A stretch of 64,000 nt of DNA from Turnera subulata (lineage: Eukaryota > Streptophyta > Magnoliopsida > Malpighiales > Passifloraceae). The notes under the pieces were generated by a model that ran no database searches, was not told where the DNA came from, and was given only the letters and a program-made list of their open reading frames with translations. Every line of letters begins with the position of its first letter. Position 1 is the first letter of the stretch. The translations under genes and the position numbers were made by a program. Shown piece after piece: positions 9,662 to 22,059 of the stretch. The DNA is taken from NCBI GenBank assembly GCA_028386065.3, contig JAKUCV010006160.1, forward strand, positions 51,367 through 115,366. The letters are read 5' to 3'.

Positions 9662-11121
9662 TGAATACCCGACCCAAAATTATTTGGGCCTATTCACCTA
9701 ATCCTTTCATCTTCTTCCTCGGGTCAATCCCATAACATTGGAGTCACCACCCAAGTTTTATTAAGGACAAAACTTGGAAAAAACCTTAATATGACTCCTT
9801 TAGGCTACATGGTCATGGCGAACCAAAGTTAGGCACCCATCTGTGTTGGGTCGAGACTATGTGCAATTATAAAATGCAAGTGTGCCTTTTGCAAGTGTGC
9901 ATGTGTCTAAGATAAAGAAAATGGGAGAAGAAGAAGATTTTGTTTGCATCCCGTTGTAAGACCGAGATCACCTACGTACCCGAGTGATCGGGGTCATAGC
10001 CACGTAGTTCTAAACATGGCACAAATCGGCCACTTACATCACCAAAAGCATCAGCATATATTCAGGAAAGAATCAATCAAAAAGAAGGTTTAGTGTTACC
10101 TCTTGTAGCCCTCCTCTAGCTCCTTGCAATGGGTTGAGTTCTACACCCACCTTCTTGCCGTTTCTAAACTCTATGGTTAATCCTCTTCTCGACTCCTCCT
10201 TCCTGGACTACTGCTAATGCTTCCCACGAAATTCCTCCAGAGTTTCTGCCTAAAGAATGTATTTCTAGGATTGGAGAAGTAGAGTTTCTCCAAGAACTCA
10301 AGGCTTATAGGTGTATATGTGAGAAAAGTTTGTGATCCCTTGAAATGTGTGTGAGGGGTCCTATTTATGGTGCTCTGGGAAGCCTAGGGTCGTGGACCTG
10401 CTTAGTGGTAAAGATTATGTCTGAAAATCTTGTCCAAAAATGCGTAGGATCGAAATTAGAAACAAAATCGGAGATTTGGGGGAATCTGGGAGGACATGAC
10501 CGCCGCTGCTGGCGGTCATCCACTGCTTGACCGCCAGTGTCGGCAGTCTTGAGTGGATACCCGCCAGCACTGCGGTGACCGTCGGTTGCCCCGCGTGTGA
10601 CCCATTCTTTCCATTTTCGGACCCCCAATCCCCCTAATTCAGCCCTGATTTGATCCTACCACGTAATTAACCCCTAATCAACCCAGAATCACTCCATTAC
10701 TTGATTATCACTCCCCCTAAATCATTCCATAATAGATTAGTTACACCTTAATGCCTATTTCGTACCAAATCATGCCAAAAACAACATTTCTACATAAATG
10801 ATGATTTAACTCTGATTTTCCACGAAAATCAGAGCTAAAATTAACCTACAAGAAATGTGTTAATGGGCTGGGTAAACTCTAGAGAATCCGTTTACTTGGA
10901 CCCTTAAGCCCATTCCTAACCCAAAAATGAATCATCATATAATTGGATTAAAAACAAATTAAAAGAGCCCAAGCAATGAAATGAAATGTACCTTAATTCT
11001 AGAAAACTAAATTCTTATCATGTCGTGACTTAAAATCAAATCATCTTATTAACCTCAAGTTAAGCATGTTTGGAATCTAATTTTTAGCAAAACATTCGTG
11101 GGTCGAATTTGGGTGTTCACA
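9662..11121 (-). repeat. 5' LTR of Tat element A
   Basis: 1460 bp with plus-strand ends TGAATACCC and GGGTGTTCACA. The minus-strand start TGTGAACACCC is shared with the LTR of Tat element C (20845). It has a GC-rich GACCGCC/GGCGGTC tract at 10496-10610 and a TATA box on the minus strand near 10360 (CATAAATAGG). It is inserted in a copia LTR fragment that resumes at 11122. Confidence 0.8.
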
Positions 11122-12046
11122 GACATATGGTTTTTAGCGATACCATATCTGAAGCTGTCAACATCAAACTTTTTGTGCAAGTTGCGTGTGGTCCTGCAAG
11201 CATTTAAATCCCACTTCCAGCCGTTTGAATTAGAGAACAAGTAAGAGAGAACACTTTATGGAAGTGCAGATGATGTTCCCACCTAACTCCCTCTCAACTC
11301 CAGAAGGTGGTCCAAACTTTCTAGATTTGGCAATTCGTAGCTACCAAGGAGTTGACATGAATAACGGCACCGAACTGAAGCTTTAATGAATTGACGTCAA
11401 CTGAAGTACAAGGAGCCATTGCAGGAGCTTATCCCCTATACTCAGATCCTATAAAGAGGGACGTTTACACCTCTGGGAAATCATCCCAGCTATTGTACAT
11501 ATTTTGAGTGTATACTTGAGCTTAAAAAGATTTGGTATTTGATCTGGTTTTTCTTCTTACAGTGCGAAACTGTTTTAAGGGGCAATTTATAAGCAAGGCT
11601 TAGTTTAGTTTTGTTGGGTACTCAAGTCTAGGATTAGATTTGAGGGTAGGTTCAAGCTTAGCCTGTCAAAAGCTTGTGTAAGGTTAGAGTTTAGCCTGTG
11701 AAAAACTTGTAAAGGTTCGAGCTTAGCCTAGAAAAGCTTGTGTTTGTAACGGTTAAGGTTGATCCCTCAAAAACCTAAGTATAGTGAGTGTTTTCAAATC
11801 CTAAAGGAAGGAACGTTTAGGTAGTGGAGTACCTGGTAAGGGGGAACCACTCTAAATCACTATGTTCACTATTTTCTACTACCTCTCCTTGCTCCATATA
11901 CTTGCTAAGTACTTAATAGATTTGGTATCTCAAAAACCAAATCTTCCCGCAGAGAATTGGTTTCGCAGAAACCAAATCTTTCTGTCCGAAAAAGTTTTTG
12001 AGGCCTAGTTCACCCCCATTTTAGGCACTTCTTGGCCTACATCTGA
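11122..12046 (+). repeat. SIRE-like copia LTR, 3' fragment
   Basis: The repeated phrases AGCTTAGCCTG/AGCTTGTG (11650-11740) and the end GGCCTAGTTCACCCCCATTTT...GGCCTACA match, in reverse orientation, the LTR at 60544-61595 (CAGGCTAAGCTC phrases and GGGGTGAATCAGGC...GGCC). The terminus CA at 12046 marks its end. The 5' part was cut off by Tat element A. Confidence 0.65.
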
Positions 12047-13682
12047 TACCTAAGGATGTGGTGCTTCTAAGGCCTCCATATTAAGGGATTCCCCTAACGA
12101 TAGAATATGACAGGAAGAGGAGAAGAGACATCCTTGCCAAATGTTTTCCTAGTTTCTGAATAAGCAAAGGAGATGAGGTTAAAATTGCGCAGTGGGACAC
12201 AAAAGCAAGAGAATGGGGTCATAGAACTGGGCTGACCTGAAGATCTCGACTCCAGGGAAGAAGAGACCTGTGCGGTCCCTATTGAAGGAGAAAGAATCTC
12301 TCACAAAAGTGGTGCTGCTGGAGATGATTTGAAGGCCCCCGCCTGCATATTAAAGGCTCCTCAAATGACTCTGAAGTCTCCTCTTCCGACGAAGCAAGAT
12401 CAACAACAGGAGACCCTAAAAGGGTACTGTCCTACGAAGATAGCGACGAGCCTGGAATGATCAGGGGAGTCAAAACAGCAGTGGAGGTTCTGGAATAAGC
12501 CCTCTTTGATCTTTTGGACGAGGATGGATTGGGATTCCCAGCTTCGATGAGAGGTGAGGCTCCAGAACCAGGAGCGCTCCCGGTGGAGGACTGACCTTTG
12601 CGTTTTTTGTGACCTGCAAAAATGGTTAGTTAGGGCCATAAGCATAAAATAAGAAGAGGGCAATGAGACGTTATCGGGTGCCGTAGTGAGCTTGAGAGCG
12701 TCCACAGCTTTCCCCCAGTTAGATGGGAAAAGATGGGGAGACCGGGTACACCACTAGTTGATGGCATTCGTTGACCACTGCCCTGGACACTAAACTGAAT
12801 AAGGGCACAAGAATCACGAAGATTTTGGTGAATGCTCAGTAACTTGGGAGCCTTATCCTCCTGAGAATAAGAAAAAGGGACACGGGCATGAGATGACAAC
12901 CGATTGCAGGAGAACACTAGGGGAACCGAAACCAGCTGATGAAACCCCAATTGGGCGATGCAGTAATGGGGGCGATAAACCTCTACGCTTGTACGAGGTT
13001 CGTTTCGAAGGACAGTGAGAACAGTCAGAAGATCCCTGGAAACTAAAATGCTTCTCCATACAGCAATAAAGTCAGGATGATCGGTGACTTCATCCCTAAG
13101 GTAGGATGGACGATCGGGGAGGAGCCGTACGCAGGCAATATTATTGAGCTTGCGATCAGTCAATTGAAAAAGGGCACAGAGACTCTCACAGACGCGCTAT
13201 TGCGTGGGCGAAGGACAAATTGATATGCATAAGACTTGGGGCCGTCTAGTCTGAGATTAGTATGCCGAAAATTCACTAAATACGGAAGACTAGCCATTAT
13301 CCATATTTGCACCAGCCACAAGGGGCCGTTTGCTGAGAAATGTAGTTCACCCGGGGTTTCCGTTGTCAATTCACGAAGCCCCCGGTAAATAGCCGTGAGT
13401 AAGAGTGGCCCCAAAGCTACTGGATGATTGGATTCCAGTAAATGACAAACCAAGGGAACAAAGCGCAGCGTACACTCCTTACCACGAGAGTAGAAGAGAT
13501 ACCTGGTGAAAAAGACTATGAGGAACTTGAAATGGTCCTCTCTACGATCTTGTGGAATAGGTTGTTTAGCTATCATTATGTAGCTCTTCCCAGACGAAGA
13601 AGAGATAAACTCATCCGAAAAGCTGGAATTCTCTGAGAGGTCAACACTAAAATCATGGCTGTGAGGTGGGAGGCCAAAAAGA
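12047..13682 (-). pseudogene. PMD-like ORF of Tat element B, C-terminal part
   Basis: Continuation of the ORF that starts at 38264; the two parts join in frame if the SIRE-like element is removed. From 13682 it reads FGLPPHSHDFSVDLSEN, then the PMD core FTRYLFYSRGKECTLRFVPL, LGPLLLTAIYRGLREL and LWLVQIWIMASLPYL (13500-13280). It changes frame near 13180 and continues with DRKLNNIACVRLLPDRPSYL and VEVYRPHYCIAQLGFHQ (13150-12930). An acceptor TTTTTGCAG near 12615 opens a Ser/Pro-rich tail exon (GHKKRKGQSSTGSAPGSG) toward 12400, so at least one intron exists. The last 350 bp show no clear ending. The YRP...QLG motif is shared with the ORF at 4699-6405. Confidence 0.65.
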
Positions 13683-13801
13683 TGTTAGAAAATATGCCCT
13701 ACGCTAGGGGGGGTGAATAGCGTTTTATGGACAAATTGAAAATATGCAGGAATAAATGGGGAATTAAAGAATGAAGGAAAGGACACCAAATTTTTATACT
13801 G
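13683..13801 (-). repeat. 3' LTR of SIRE-like element B, piece 1
   Basis: It starts TGTTAGAAAATATGCCC and follows the 5' LTR (36600 on) base for base with few differences until TTTTTATACTG, where the Athila element begins. The LTR resumes at 31210 with the duplicated TACTG. Confidence 0.9.
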
Positions 13802-15263
13802 TGATGTGCAAGAAATTAGTTACTTTTTACAGCACACACTGTCGTCTTTTGGCCTTGCATTCATCATTAATTCATGCATTTAGATGTAAATTCACTTCGT
13901 TTCATGCCAAATCCATCTTTCCTTACCGTTGGATGCTTTCAGGTGCAATTTGGAGCTTATTTGGCGATTTTTGGGTTAGCAGCGCCACTGTTGAAGAAAC
14001 TGGACCAATTGCCTACGAGCGCAGCTGTTACAAAATATTTGCTCTTAAACTTTTTCCTTCCTGAGAATCATTTGCTTTGGAGGAGATTTGACGATTTTGG
14101 CCCAAAACTAATGAGGCACTGTGAAGTGCACTGTTCTAGTACAAATCGGATGCCTGACAGTGCCCCTGCAGTGGCACTGGCATCAAAATCCTATTTTTAC
14201 TAGGGTTTGTGCCTAATTTCCAGGAGTATTTAAGAGAGGATGCACCTAGACACTCCCAGCAAGGAAAGAAGATTTAAAGAGGAATTCTTGAAGCTAAAGT
14301 CTAGGAGTTTTATTCCAATTCCTATCTTTCAGAAATAAAACCCTCGATATAAAAGGAGAACCTGCTGGACGAAATTAGGGGCTTTTGGGGAGGAGCAGAA
14401 AGTCACGGATTGGCAGAGAATAAAGCAAGCTCTAGTCGACTTTTTATAATTTTCTTTTATAAGATGTCGTTTAAGGTTTTTACTTTTATTTTCTTCTTCT
14501 TCATGAACTAATTTTTTTTTTCTAGATTTATGGGATGTAGCTACTGTTCTTGATGTTTATTTAATAATTCAGACTTGTTTCTTTAATTCGTTATGCTTTG
14601 ATTTGATATAGAGTGCTTAACAGTGTCTGCGGCTTGATCACCCTCAAACACTTCTTAGACGCCTTAGTGACGCACCTAACGGAGAAACTAAGAACCCAGA
14701 CCGTTCTATATCAGACCTTTACCCCTACTGATCTTCGAAAGAGACTTTAGGGTTAGTTGAGGATAACAGCGCCTGGCACAGCGACACTGCACCCTAGGAA
14801 AGAGCTTCACTGACGAAAGCAGGTTGTTCCAGAACTAGGGTAGGTTTACAGTTATGTGTGATAGTAGTTGGAGACAACTTAGGCTAGGTAGCCCTTCAAA
14901 GTGGACGAATTTACAACCAAGTTAATGAATTATTGTTGAACAGCTAGGCAGTAGTGAACCCCGGACAACCTAGATCACCCATCACTTCGTTTTCTACCCA
15001 AAACCATTGATACCTGTTACTTATTTCCTGTTTATTCTCTTTTCGAATTTATATTATCTATCTCTTTTTTATTTACTCGTTGTTTATTCAGTTTATTATC
15101 GATTCTATACACTGCCTTCAAATCTCGGATTTTATTTACTGTTTATTGTTTATTATAGTCTAGTCAATCGAGAGCCTGAGGCCAGTATTATTTTCCAATC
15201 CCTGTGATTCGACCTTGTTTCTACAGCAACGCTGTGCACTTGCAGCTAGCTTTTGAGAGAACA
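13802..15263 (+). repeat. 5' LTR of the Athila-like element
   Basis: 1462 bp, TGATGTGCAAG to GAGAGAACA. It matches 29722-31209 over its whole length with scattered substitutions and a few indels. One is a 10-bp duplication (GCAATTTGGC) near 29874 in the 3' copy only. The end carries the GTGATTCGACCTTG and CTGTGCACTTGCAGCTAGC block typical of Athila LTRs. Confidence 0.93.
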
Positions 15264-15269
15264 AGTTTT

Positions 15270-15287
15270 TGGCGTCGTTGCCGGGGA
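15270..15287 (+). other. Athila primer-binding site
   Basis: TGGCGTCGTTGCCGGGGA, 6 bases after the LTR. It is the Athila PBS (usually TGGCGCCGTTGCCGGGGA, complementary to a tRNA-Asp 3' end) with one change. Confidence 0.85.
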
Positions 15288-15404
15288 CTGCACTAAGTAA
15301 TACTACCTAGTGTTTTTGATTGATTAGGCTTTCTTTGTTTTCTGATTTCCTTTGCTTTCTTGTGGTAGGATATTGATAGTGTCGTTGTTAACTCTCTAGC
15401 AGTG

Positions 15405-17059
15405 TATGCAAACTAGGAGCCAGCATCCCAAGCTACTCCATATTCCTGATATTGAAGGCACTGCTAGGGCAAACCACAGGCAAGCAAGGCGATAGAAAGC
15501 AGCTGAAGCCGTCGAGACATCAACAATGGCCGGTATTAATCCTCCACACAATGGTCGGGATGCTGATGGTAACATCATCAACCCCCCACTCGGCCGGGAT
15601 GACATACCAAGGAATGATGAGCGCAATATCATCAACCCTGAGGGCCCGAGACATCAGCAGTGCCAGAATCAGAACGCTGTTGGCAATGGCTTTGTCGATC
15701 CTTTTGGCAATATTCCTAATCTGCTAATTCATCAGCTCATGCGGCCCAACTATGCAATGCCCCAAGGAGCTATCGCTCTGCCCAATATTGCAAAGCCTTA
15801 TGAGTTCAGAACTAATCTAGTTCAAATGGTGCAGAACAAGCAGTTTGGAGGCAGGCCACTGGAGGATCCTAATCAGCATTTGGAGGACTTTCTTGATATT
15901 TGTGCTACGACACAAATTAATGGCTGCACAGAGGATGCAAAGAGGCTGCACTTGTTCAAGTTCTCCCTTCGAGATGGAGCTAGAAGATGGCTGAATACAC
16001 TGCCAGTGGGTAGCATCACCACCTGGGACGACATGCAGACAGCCTTCTTGAGAAAGTACTTTCCCGACACCAAGATGGATGAACTCCGAGGCGAGATATG
16101 CAACTTCAAATAGCTACCCGAGGAGACTATGCCTGAGGCATGGGAACGATTTTAGGATCTCATCCGATGTTGCCCAGGACACATGGTGTATCCGCCCACA
16201 CTGTTAGGTATTTTCTACGGTGCTATGTCTACTACAGATAGGCACACGCTCAACACTGCAGCTGGAGGAAAATTTAAGAAGGCGCCATATGAAGATGCCA
16301 AGAGGATTATGCTAGACCTCGCTGAGGAAGATGAACCGTGCCGCAACACAAGGGGCATCCACCATGTAGACAAGAATACAAATATGGAAGCCCAGATTGC
16401 TACCATTACCAAGGAGCTTAAGGACCTTAAGGCGAAGACCCTACAACCAGTAGCACAGGTGCAACCAATTTTTCAACATAAGCCCTGTGAGGTATGCGGA
16501 GGTCCTTATCCTTTCCTTGAATACCCGGAACACTGTTTAGGGGAGGCAAATTTCATTGACCGTTGCCCAAACCAGCCCTACAAAAACTATAATCAGGTGT
16601 ATAATCAGGGCTGGATTTTAGGGGTACCAGCAGCAGCGGCAACGTGGACAGCAAGGAGAGTATTCTGAATTGACTTAAATGGTGAAGCAGCTGCTGAAAG
16701 GGCAGAATAGGATTGATAAGGAGCTTAATCAGCTGAAAGCCCACAACAAGATGCTTGAGAACCAGTTTGCACTATATGCTGCACAGCAGCAGCGTCCACA
16801 GGGTAGGCTGCCGGGAAAAACAAAGGCAAATCTAAAAGAGCAATGCATGGCAGTAACACTGAGGAGTGGGAAGAAGCTTCCAAATCCTGTTCCTAAACCT
16901 ACACAAGTGACAATGCCTGAATTTGAGAAGAAGCAGGAAGCAACGCCTGAACTAGTGACGCTGCCAGACAATGCACCTAAGAAGAAAGCACTGTCAGTGC
17001 CTTACCAGCCCCCACTACCATTCCCACAGGTTTATTGGAAGAGCAAGCTTGAGGATTAG
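15405..17059 (+). pseudogene. gag: Athila Gag
   Basis: The reading frame begins with MQTRSQHPKLLHIPDIEG (ATG about 15405), the usual Athila start, but stops at 15494. It continues 15526-16113 with IALPNIAKPYEFRTNLVQMV and the Gag core LHLFKFSLRDGARRWLNTLP, TTWDDMQTAFLRKYFP. It is broken again by stops at 16111 and 16153, then 16183-16668 carries YPPTLLGIFYGAMSTTDRH, TAAGGKF and a CEVCGG half-knuckle. After a frame change near 16660 comes a coiled coil (LLKGQNRIDKELNQLKAHNK) and LKEQCMAVTLRSGKKL to 17059. At least four stops or shifts, so no product. Normal role: particle assembly in the cytoplasm. Confidence 0.88.
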
Positions 17060-17193
17060 TACAGGAAATTCATGGATATGCTCAATGGTCTCCAGTTAGA
17101 AATTCCCTTCACCACTGTTCTGGATCAAATTCCCACATATGCAAAATTTTAAAGGAGATCCTGACCATAAAGAGCATTGTAGAGCAGTAGATA

Positions 17194-18055
17194 GTGGCCC
17201 TTACAAGAGACTGCAGTGCTGTGTTACTAAAACAGCAGCCCCACTCAAAGCTTGAAGATCCAGGAAGCTTTTCAATTCCTTGTACTATTGGCACCCAGAA
17301 CTTCAACAGAGCAGTGTGTGATCTTGGGGCCAGTATAAGTTTGATGCCAATAGCAGCAGCGAAAAAGCTTGACTTTGGGGAGAAAAAGCCAACATGCATG
17401 GTGATGTAGCTTGACGACCGATCTGTGACATATCATGTGGGTGTCTTGGAGGATGTTCCTATGAAAGTTGGGAAGTTCTATATTCCTAGTGACTTTGTGA
17501 TTCTGGATATGAAGCTTGATGAGCAGACCCCANGGGGGGGGGGGGGGGGGGGGGGGGAAAGGGTAGATTTTAATGTCCAGAAGGCTGAATCTAATGCATG
17601 TTGTATGGTGAGTGTCGTTAAAAACGTCGAGGAGGTTCTGATTCATGCAGCAGGCGCTGTGGAGGACACTGTTGATTCACGATTGTGTTTTCTGGCCAAC
17701 AAAGATGGAAGAAAAAATGGAGTTGGAACTATAGAGGAGGAAACACAATGCCCATCGGCCATTCCATCTGTTGACTCTAACTTGCAAGCCTAGGAGATTC
17801 TAAACGAAAGAAGAGGAAGTTTATTGTGGGTGATAAAGTTCCTCTCTTTCACTCTCGGCTGAAACTCTCCAATGGCCAATTCTGTAATTGCTGGACAGGG
17901 CCATATACAGTGCTTGATTACCTTAAAATGGTAATGTGGAGATTTGTGATGAGGAGAATAAGACTTTCAAGGTGAATGGGCAGAAACTCAAGCATCACAA
18001 TTTTGCAGCAGCAATGGTGAAGGAAATTCCTCAACTTCTCTTTGAACCACCATGA
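17194..18055 (+). pseudogene. pol: Athila Pol remnant: protease and integrase tail
   Basis: The retropepsin active site is visible: FNRAVCDLGASISLMP (about 17305-17350), followed after a stop at 17408 by LDDRSVTYHVGVLEDVPMKV and DFVILDMKLDEQTP to 17530. Where the conserved LGRPF segment should follow there is an N and 24 G (17533-17557), then VDFNVQKAES. At about 17790 the sequence jumps to the C-terminal integrase region: LFHSRLKLSNGQF, CWTGPYTVLDYLK and FKVNGQKLKHHN, ending at 18054. Reverse transcriptase, RNase H and the integrase core are deleted. The segment GCTCGGGAGGCAACCCGAG after the stop is the usual Athila sequence following pol. Confidence 0.85.
17533..17557. repeat. N followed by 24-bp poly-G
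   Basis: This is the only ambiguous base in the window, directly followed by 24 G. It replaces the part of the protease that should contain the LGRPF block, so real sequence is probably lost here. Confidence 0.95.
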
Positions 18056-19033
18056 GCAGCGTGAGCTGCAAGGTGTCTAGCTACAAGACGTAAAAGAAGC
18101 GCTGCTCGGGAGGCAACCCGAGGTAAGTTTTATTGTTTTCAGTACATCCCATTAGTTTTATTTTCATTTTTTGTTTTTGTTGTTGTTTTTGCAGCCATAA
18201 AAAATTAGAAAAATCAGAAAACCAAAAAGACAGGGGCACTGTGATGGGAAGCAGCGGCACTGCTAGTGCAACACACTGAATCAGCAAACAGAGGAGCATT
18301 ATTATCCTTTCTCTTGCATTCTAATTTTGAAAGCATGCACTGTGTGCCATGACGTGTGTTCTATTACTGTGTTTTGCTAAATGCCCAATGTACCCCTGCA
18401 TCCATGCATTTCATGATTTGCATCTCACGTTTTGTTTCAAGTTTGGAGGAGTCCCTCCCTTTTTGTTATGTTTCTGTTTTTATGTGTTTTGTGCTCTATT
18501 TCTGCCCCAGTGAGGACACTGTGGAATTTAAGTTTGGGGGAGACAGAAATTAGCATTTCTTTGTATGTTCTGCATTTGCATTCTATTTATTACGGCCAAT
18601 TGACTTGTGTTGTGTGTGCTGCTGGACTTTATATGCGCTTTCTCGTCTTATTCGCTGATGCAGCACACTGACAGCGCCACTGCTTACTTGATGTTTTGAT
18701 TCCTGCTTATTTTTAATTGTACTTACATTCGAATTTTGCTCCTTTTTAGCTAAGTTTAGTTTATGCAGGGTGTGAAATCGAAATCAGTATAGTAATCATG
18801 CCCCATCAAGGTAACAAGTGCCAATATTTTCCTTCAAATTGGGCAGTACCTACTGTTGACTATTTTAGAACCGACTCTTATTTTTTTTTTGAGGTGAAAT
18901 TTTTATCATCTTGGCATACTTGAGGATGTGATATAGGCATTGTTTGATGAGCTTAATTTCACTTTATCTTACCTGTATCATTATTTCACTTGACAAACCC
19001 GTTTGAGCCTAGGTTGATGGTCGATTTTCTTTG
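18056..19033 (+). other. Athila 3' noncoding region, first part
   Basis: No coding frame with recognisable content; an env-like ORF, present in some Athila elements, is not seen. It includes a polypurine tract AAGTTTGGGGGAGAC at about 18529-18543. It ends at the CTTTG target duplication of Tat element C (19029-19033). Confidence 0.6.
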
Positions 19034-20845
19034 TGTGAGAAACCGGAACTTTCTCACCTCGTGACCGATCGATGGAGTCGCCACCCAAGTTTTATTACCG
19101 TGGAAAAACTCAGGAAAAATCAAAGAATATCTCCTTATACCCACAAAGCAACCAGATTAGCGAACCAAATACGCCAGACTCAGGGGTTCGTCATGAATAG
19201 GAATGTATGAGGCACCATGCTTGGGCGAAATAATATGCAATTTAAGTGAATACTTGTGTTTTGGAGCTTGTGTGCGTGTGTGTAAACCATATTTCCAACA
19301 ACATATAATCATCAAAACAGCATGCAATGCAGAGAATTAAAAGAACAAAAGAGAAGAGAAAAGGTTAAAACATAATTTGGCTTGCGTCTCCACCACTAGA
19401 GACATTCTACGTACCCCGGTGACCGGGTTCAATGCTCACGTAGTTCTTAGATTGAAAGCAAACACTCAATCAAACATGTCAGTATCTTCATAGCATCGAA
19501 TCAGCAGCAAACAAGGTGATTTAGAATTGGAAAGAGTTTAGAACACTTACCTTGAGTTTCTGGACAGAAACTAGAGTTGAATTGCAGCTGGTTTTAAGCG
19601 CACCAAACGATCGATTCAGCCTCTGAGCTCAACATACAGGTTGTATATCTTCTTCTTAGCTTTCCATGGAGTCATGATCGTAGCAATCTGACGTCTAGAA
19701 CTCTAGATATTAATTAATTACCAAGACTGCACGCTGCATGAGCCTCGGGATTGCGAGTGATTGCTCCTAAGCCCTTGAATTAGACTCCTTCTTTGTAAAG
19801 AAAAAAAAATGAAAACACAACTAGAGAAAAACCATGTGAGATCTGAGAGAGAAAAGCAATAGGAATTGAAGAATAAAATCAAATCTAAAGAGTTTCTCCA
19901 AGCTAATGCGCTTTAGGTTATGTGTCGAGAGAAAATTCGATAAATTGAGTGCTTTGCCACTACTCAACGTTGCCGCCCCCTTCTCTGTAAACCCTAGGGA
20001 CCTATATATAGTGTGCAATTCGTCCATAGGTCGTTTTAAGACTCCTAGATCAGATTGGAAACAAAATCCTTGACTTGCTCACCAAGTCGATGCTTTACCT
20101 GTTTTGTCACCCGTAAATTGCATGCCAATTTCCACCTTGTAGACGACAAAATCAAACTCTGAGCCCTTCTGAAAAATTCTAGAAACTTCTTCTAGCTTTC
20201 TTACCATATAAAGAAATCCTAAATCGAAATTCTTTAGCTCGAGATATCACAAAACTAGTGGGCCCAGGTCGGTGCTAGATTTCTGCACGGCTGGGCCAAC
20301 TTTAATCAATTACAACTCTTATTCTACTGGGCCAAAAATTATACAATTTAAATCCATGAAAGACCTATGAGTCTAGTTTTGTTTCCAACGGTTTCATGTC
20401 GATTGGACCCCTGAAGCTCCCGAAATCGTTAATTAAGTGGGTTGTGCCTGCTGTAGAGAAAGTTGCCAAAATAGGACCACTTAACCGTTATGACGTGGCG
20501 GTCATCACGACATGACCGCCGTGTCATGACGGTCTTCCAAGGATGTCCGCCCGGGCCTGGCGGTCGTTGCGAGATGTCCGTCGGGTCCGGGTTACTGTTC
20601 ACATTATTCCTATTTTGTCCGGGTTTTCTATGAATTCTGATTTTTTGGGCGCAAAGTCAGGATTCTATTCCTTTTCCTTAATTCCATAGCTTACACTCTA
20701 AGAATCTATATTATTACTCTTTTTTCCACAAAATTAGGTTTCTAATGCAAATTAAAGTCCAACAATTGATAAAATTAACCTTGGGCTCTAAAATACAATA
20801 AAAACCAATAGAGTAAAAGTTGGTGGCTAAATTTGGGTGTTCACA
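19034..20845 (-). repeat. 3' LTR of Tat element C
   Basis: 1812 bp, plus-strand ends TGTGAGAAACCGG and GGGTGTTCACA. Nearly the same sequence recurs at 26970-28816. A minus-strand TATA box (CTATATATAGG, about 19991-20001) and the GC-rich GACCGCC tract (20490-20590) lie in U3. Confidence 0.93.
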
Positions 20846-21037
20846 GATGCCCCTCGCTGATGAGGGTCTAAGAATTTAGGCACGAAACAACACAAGAGAA
20901 CTCACAAGTTTAAAAGAGAAACAATACATGCAGGTATGCTGCTGACAATGACAATGCTTACCTGAGGTTGTTCCACTGGGGATAATGAAAGATTTCAGTG
21001 TTAAGAGAGGACGTTTGGACCATAACTATTGACCTAC

Positions 21038-21475
21038 TTTCTAAGGGGACGATTTCAACGTTATGAAAGAGAGAATCCCTAACCATTAGCTTACTTTCAA
21101 AAGGAGACAATTTGAACGTTATGAGAGGGTGAAACCCTAACCATTAATTTACTTAAAGAGACGATTTCAACGTTATGATAGGGTGAAACCCTGACCATTA
21201 GTTTACTTAAAGAGACGATTTCAACGTTATGAAAGGGTGATACCCTGACCATTAGTTTACTTAGAGAGACGATTTCAACATTGTGAAAGGGTGAAACCCT
21301 GACCATTAGTTTACTTAGAGAGACTACTTCAACGTTATGAAAGGGTGAAACCCTGACCATTAGTTTACTTGAAGAGACGATTTCAACGTTATGAAAGGGT
21401 GAAACCCTGACCATTAGTTTACTTAGAGAGACGATTTCAATGTTATGAAAGGGTGAAACCCTGACCATTAGTTTA
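21038..21475. repeat. Minisatellite, ~53-54 bp unit, about 8 copies
   Basis: Unit: GAGACGATTTCAACGTTATG, then AAAGGGTGAAACCCTGACC, then ATTAGTTTACTTA. The inner GGGT-GAAACCC part is a short inverted repeat. The copies are well conserved, with single-base differences. The open frame across it on the minus strand is a by-product of the repeat length (a multiple of three). Confidence 0.95.
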
Positions 21476-21485
21476 CTTTCTAAAG

Positions 21486-21580
21486 GGGTTGAGAGAAAAA
21501 GCTTGAGACTAAAGGGTTGAGACTAAAGAGTTGAGACTAAAGGGTTGAGACTAAAGGGTTGAGACAAAAGGGGTTGCATG
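21486..21580. repeat. 17-bp tandem repeat, about 5 copies
   Basis: The unit GGTTGAGACTAAAG(GGT) is repeated directly after the 53-bp minisatellite. Confidence 0.85.
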
Positions 21581-22059
21581 GACTTCTTCGCCCTAAGGAA
21601 ACCGCCTTCCTAAAAGAGACAAGGACACCTCCGTCCTTAGGTTTAAGGATACTTCCATCCGAAAACAGACGAGGACACCTCTGTCCTAAGGTTTGATATT
21701 ACATTGGTCATTGAAACATCATGATTTAGGGGTAGCATGCCCCTTATTTTGACGAAGTTCATAGGGTACCATGCCTTATTGCATAATCTATGCAAGAAAT
21801 ATCTAAGGGCATGACCCATTCGAATGTTTAACAAATCATTTGTGATGATGGACTAAGATTTTGAATCTTTTGATGTGTTCATGAAAAGAGTTTGTTCTTG
21901 CAATTTGAATCTACTTTGCTCAAGGAATCCATGTTCTATCTCTAAGTGAGTGCATGTAGATGCTTCTAAAGTGACGCGCGACTTGATTTGAATGCATGGG
22001 GATGATCCTATCTTCTACTTGATATGATTATTAGCAATGTTTATAACGACGTGAAGATG

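Larger units (their letters stand above)
4381..11121 (-). mobile_element. Tat/Ogre-like Ty3/gypsy element A (pol-deleted)
   Basis: From right to left: 5' LTR 9662-11121, PBS 9640-9657, gag 9149-7841, protease 7700-6694, then a 21-bp poly-C, and on the opposite strand a PMD-like ORF (4699-6405). Reverse transcriptase, RNase H and integrase are absent. The gag zinc-knuckle region, the PBS (TGGCGACTCCACTGGGGA) and the antisense ORF are all features of the Tat lineage. No matching 3' LTR was found at the left end. Bases 11122-11126 (GACAT) would be one target duplication; its partner was not found. Confidence 0.75.

Noticed and set aside
15007..15207. Small hydrophobic ORF in the Athila LTR
   Set aside because: TTTATT-rich LTR sequence; the copy in the other LTR (30900-31109) has different frame limits.
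21097..21468. 123-residue repeat protein on the minus strand
   Set aside because: It is a by-product of a 53-54 bp minisatellite in the noncoding part of Tat element C; no start context or homologue.
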